Source of the DNA: Ruminococcus flavefaciens
GTDB taxonomy: Bacteria; Bacillota; Clostridia; Oscillospirales; Ruminococcaceae
DNA: 64,000 nucleotides
Assembly (NCBI RefSeq): GCF_900116855.1
Contig: NZ_UETD01000002.1
Coordinates: 213,729 to 277,728 of the forward strand
Reading direction: 5' to 3'
Positions 61,209-64,000 of the stretch are shown here, one piece after another. A model generated the notes under the pieces. The model made no database searches. It saw only the letters and a program-made list of their open reading frames with translations, and was not told where the DNA came from. Each line of letters starts with the position of its first letter. Within the stretch, counting starts at the first letter, position 1. The position numbers were made by a program, and so were the translations under genes.

Positions 61209-62679
61209 TAATAAGAATAATGACGTTATCAACGATATTCTTAATCAGCTCGATAATGAAAAGAAAAAAACAGAAGCAGAGTCTGAAAAAATAATTGAAA
61301 AGGCGGAGGAAGCTGTTCAGAAGCCTGCTGCTCCGAGACCTGTTGTCTCTCATATGGCTTCACCTCTCCAGCGTGAAGCTGCCGCTCCTCGTCCGAGGAC
61401 TGCTCAGAACGAGGAAAAGCCTGCGGCTGATGCCCCCAAGCGCCCTGCACAGAGACCTCCCGTGAGTGATCCCGTTCCCATGAGAAACAACGCTGCTGTC
61501 AAGAGGAACAGCGTTCACCATAAGAAAAAGAAGAAAAAGAGAAGAAGCAGGCTCCCGGGAGTCCTTATTCTCACTGTTTCAATATTCGCCGTTTCCATCT
61601 GTCTCTCCATGGTGATTATCGCTTTCGGCAGAGATATGCTCGGTATCGGCAAGAGCGACAGTACAAAGCTCATAATAGTTCCCGAGGGAGCTACTACCGA
61701 ACAGATATCCGAGCTTCTCCACGAGGAGGGCATAATCAATTCACCGAAATGCTTCCAGATGTTCACTAAGCTCAGAAAGCAAAACGATATCTATCTCCCG
61801 GGTGAGCACTTCGTAAGTCCGAATATGGCTTATGAGACCATTATTGATACCCTCACCAATGAAGAGCAAGAAGAAGCCAAGGAAGCTGTCACAATAACTT
61901 TCCGCGAAGGAATAAACATATTTGATGCTGCACAGATACTCGAGGAGGAAGGAGTCTGCAAGTCCGATGATTTCCTGTTCCAGTTCAACTCAGGCGGTTT
62001 CGGATACAGATTTGAGAACGAGCTTCCTCAGACTCCCAATGCTTCAAAGTTTGCCGATGCCCGTATGGAGGGATATCTCTTCCCCGATACCTACACCTTT
62101 ACCAAAGAGATGGAACCTGAACAGGTCTGCCAGAAGATATACTTCAACTTCGACCAGAAGATGACCGACGAGCGTCTTGCAAGAATGAAGGAACTCAATC
62201 TTTCACTCAACGATCTTATCATTCTCGCTTCCATCGTTCAGAAGGAGGCTCCCAACAGAGAGGATATGGAGCACGTTGCAGGCGTTTTCTGGAACAGACT
62301 TGAAAAGCCTGAAGAAACAGCCGGAAAGCTTCAGTCTGACCCTACAAAGAATTATGCTTATGACGTTATAAAGCCAAGACTTGCCGTATCAAATCAGGAA
62401 ATGCTCGATGCATACGACACCTATGTTTGTGTTGGACTCCCGCCCGGAGCTATATGCAGCCCCGGTCTTGACGCCATCGATGCAGTTCTTGCCAAGATGC
62501 AGACCGATGACTTCTACTTTGTTGCTAATATCTATACTCAGGAGACATTCTTCTCCAAGACCAACGATGAGCACGAAATGAAGAAGGCTCAGGTTAAGGC
62601 TGACGAACAGCAGTATGAGCTCGAAGAGGAACAGCGCAAGGAAGAAGAAGAGCTCGCTGCCCGTGCGGAGGAATATTGA
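61201..62679 (+). CDS. mltG: Endolytic murein transglycosylase MltG
   Basis: The 492-residue protein has a long cytoplasmic N-terminus (about 1-115, Pro/Ala-rich, then a basic KKKKKKRR stretch), one membrane helix (about 120-143), a LysM-like part, and the YceG catalytic domain. The catalytic Glu lies in A-S-I-V-Q-K-E-A near residue 348. MltG cuts nascent glycan strands and sets their length. The tail is Glu-rich. Its stop shares a base with the U32 ATG. Confidence 0.93.
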   Translation: MPDNKNNDVINDILNQLDNEKKKTEAESEKIIEKAEEAVQKPAAPRPVVSHMASPLQREAAAPRPRTAQNEEKPAADAPKRPAQRPPVSDPVPMRNNAAVKRNSVHHKKKKKKRRSRLPGVLILTVSIFAVSICLSMVIIAFGRDMLGIGKSDSTKLIIVPEGATTEQISELLHEEGIINSPKCFQMFTKLRKQNDIYLPGEHFVSPNMAYETIIDTLTNEEQEEAKEAVTITFREGINIFDAAQILEEEGVCKSDDFLFQFNSGGFGYRFENELPQTPNASKFADARMEGYLFPDTYTFTKEMEPEQVCQKIYFNFDQKMTDERLARMKELNLSLNDLIILASIVQKEAPNREDMEHVAGVFWNRLEKPEETAGKLQSDPTKNYAYDVIKPRLAVSNQEMLDAYDTYVCVGLPPGAICSPGLDAIDAVLAKMQTDDFYFVANIYTQETFFSKTNDEHEMKKAQVKADEQQYELEEEQRKEEEELAARAEEY

Positions 62680-63896
62680 TGAATAAACTTGAAGTCCTTG
62701 CACCCGCAGGTGATGAGGAGCGTTTCACCGCCGCCGTTGATTACGGTGCGGACGCTGTGTATCTCGGACGCAAACAGTTTGGAATGCGCTCCTCACCGAT
62801 GAATTTTGATTTTCAGCAGCTTTGCAGAGCCGTGGAAACGGCTCATGCAAAGGGTGTAAAGGTATACCTCACCTGCAACACACTACCGAGAAACAATGAG
62901 ATCCCTCAGTTTGAACAGTTCGTAAAGGAAGCCGTTGAGGCTAAGGTGGACGCTCTTATCGTCGCCGATATCGGACTTCTCATGCTCATAAAAAAATATG
63001 CCCCCGATATGGAGATACACATCTCTACTCAGACAGGCATAGTAAACTATGTTACTGCCCGTGAGCTCTATAACATGGGCGCAAAAAGAGTTGTTCTCGC
63101 AAGAGAGCTGTCGCTTGATGAGATCGCGGAAATCAGAGCGAAAACAAGTCCCGATCTTGATATCGAGACTTTTGTACACGGTGCGATGTGTGTTTCATTC
63201 TCGGGAAGATGTCTCCTTTCACAGTACCTCGTGAACCGTGACGCAAACCGCGGCGAATGCGCTCAGCCCTGTCGCTGGGGCTATCATCTTGTAGAGGAAA
63301 AGCGCCCCAACGAGTTCTTCCCAATATTTGAAGACGAAAAAGGCACATACATCCTTAATTCAAAGGATATGTGCATGATAGAGCATATCGACAAGCTTGC
63401 AAAGGCAGGCGTAACAAGCCTGAAAATCGAGGGCAGAGCTAAGTCTGCTTATTATGTAACTGTTGTTACCAATGCATACCGCATGGCTGTTGACCACTAT
63501 TACAAAGATCCGGACAACTTCGTTCTCCCCGACTGGATCAGAGACGAGGTATATAAGGTAAGCCACAGAAAGTACTGCAACGGATTTTTCTTCGGTACTC
63601 CCGAGGAGTCACAGTACTATGAGAACAGTGGCTATATCCGCAACTATGATGTTGTTGCAGTTGTGGAAAGCTGTGAGGACGGCATGGTTTACTGTACTCA
63701 GAGGAACCGCTTCTTCGCAGGTGATACCGTGGAGCTTCTCGCTCCCTCGCAGAAGCCCGTGGAGCTTATCCTTGACAAGCTCTATGACGAAAACGGCGAG
63801 GAGATCGAGACTGCCAACCACGCAATGATGAAGTTCTCATTCAAGTCTGAATTGACTTTCCCCAAGGGCACTGTCATCAGAAAAGAGACCAAATAA
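62679..63896 (+). CDS. U32-family peptidase / tRNA hydroxylation protein (TrhP-like)
   Basis: ATG at 62679 shares a base with the mltG stop (TGATG) and has GGAGGAA upstream; an in-frame TTG one codon earlier is less likely. The 405-residue protein has L-A-P-A-G-D near the N-terminus and the U32 signature E-T-F-V-H-G-A-M-C near residue 165, with further Cys (G-R-C, G-E-C-A-Q-P-C). U32 proteins of this type take part in tRNA wobble-uridine hydroxylation (TrhP); the peptidase name is historical. The mltG-U32 neighbourhood is common in Firmicutes. Confidence 0.9.
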   Translation: MNKLEVLAPAGDEERFTAAVDYGADAVYLGRKQFGMRSSPMNFDFQQLCRAVETAHAKGVKVYLTCNTLPRNNEIPQFEQFVKEAVEAKVDALIVADIGLLMLIKKYAPDMEIHISTQTGIVNYVTARELYNMGAKRVVLARELSLDEIAEIRAKTSPDLDIETFVHGAMCVSFSGRCLLSQYLVNRDANRGECAQPCRWGYHLVEEKRPNEFFPIFEDEKGTYILNSKDMCMIEHIDKLAKAGVTSLKIEGRAKSAYYVTVVTNAYRMAVDHYYKDPDNFVLPDWIRDEVYKVSHRKYCNGFFFGTPEESQYYENSGYIRNYDVVAVVESCEDGMVYCTQRNRFFAGDTVELLAPSQKPVELILDKLYDENGEEIETANHAMMKFSFKSELTFPKGTVIRKETK

Positions 63897-63918
63897 AAAT
63901 AAGGCTGATACATAAGGA

Positions 63919-64000
63919 CGGTACTCTTATAGAAGTTTTACAAGTGATATTGAGGAAAACCCTTTTGAAAAAGGGTTCTTCCTCAAACTCCTTTCCTAAA
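63919..64000. repeat. Left end of a second copy of the palindromic element (cut by the window edge)
   Basis: These 82 bases are identical to 12095-12176, starting at CGGTACTCTTATAG and ending at the window edge. The copy begins 22 bases after the U32 stop codon, again just downstream of a gene. Confidence 0.95.

Noticed and set aside
1..64000. Uniform 17-bp promoter spacing as a biological signal
   Set aside because: All 18 sigma-A-type promoters listed have a 17-bp spacer, but I looked for that spacing when pairing hexamers, so the uniformity is partly selection.

Overview
The window looks like chromosome of a mid-GC Gram-positive Clostridia-class bacterium, most likely a Ruminococcus-type member of the Oscillospiraceae. 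Evidence seen here: Firmicutes gene orders (gdpP-rplI-dnaB; hprK...rapZ-whiA), strong Shine-Dalgarno sites with frequent TTG/GTG starts, sigma-A-type promoters (TTGNNN, 17 bp, TATAAT), intrinsic terminators, a sporulation-type sigma-K gene, and threonine-rich linkers in exported proteins. The species is inferred, not proven. I see no tRNA, rRNA, CRISPR array, transposase or phage gene.

Layout. 1-5410 (+): gdpP (partial), rplI, dnaB, tilS, ftsH. 5605-8664 (+): FHA protein, SEDS glycosyltransferase and class B PBP, a wall-elongation or division operon. 8806-10891 (+): hpf, a LUD-domain protein and a CmpB-like membrane protein. 11068-12042 (+): a DRE-TIM aldolase-like gene. 12075-12391: a large palindromic repeat that appears to split a terminator; its left end recurs at 63919-64000. 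12396-16852 (-): a divergent type IIA topoisomerase pair with a small zinc-ribbon gene between the subunits. 16982-21119 (-): copA, an ArsC/Spx-family gene and a SleB-like hydrolase. 21566-27016 (+): moxR, DUF58, transglutaminase and DUF308 genes. 27137-32218 (+): a three-gene cassette of TerB-N/TerB-C protein, BrxD-type ATPase and Lhr-like helicase, resembling a stand-alone part of BREX/Ter DNA-processing systems. 32303-33241 (+): a LysR regulator, followed by a candidate minus-strand small RNA (33293-33380).

33515-41091: minus-strand GNAT, M18 peptidase, coaE, tsaC, prfA and DUF951 genes, two plus-strand genes (118-aa unknown, S1-domain protein), then pfkA (-). 41242-52468 (-): a long run of rpe, rnfD, rnfE, rnfA, a putative glycoside hydrolase, hprK, murB, rapZ, whiA and dnaE, linking carbon control, wall precursor synthesis and replication. 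52706-56882 (+): sigK, an epimerase-like gene with an HD hydrolase, then a DnaD/DnaI-type helicase-loader pair. 56920-58191 (-): a lipoprotein. 58415-63896 (+): thyX, DUF2156, DJ-1/PfpI, 5-formyl-THF cyclo-ligase, mltG and U32 peptidase genes.

The strongest leads are (i) the TerB-BrxD-helicase cassette, (ii) an Rnf-like RnfD-E-A set without B, C and G in which three of the four iron-sulfur cysteines are serine, (iii) the palindromic element inside a terminator, and (iv) the small RNA with a C-rich, anti-Shine-Dalgarno-like loop.
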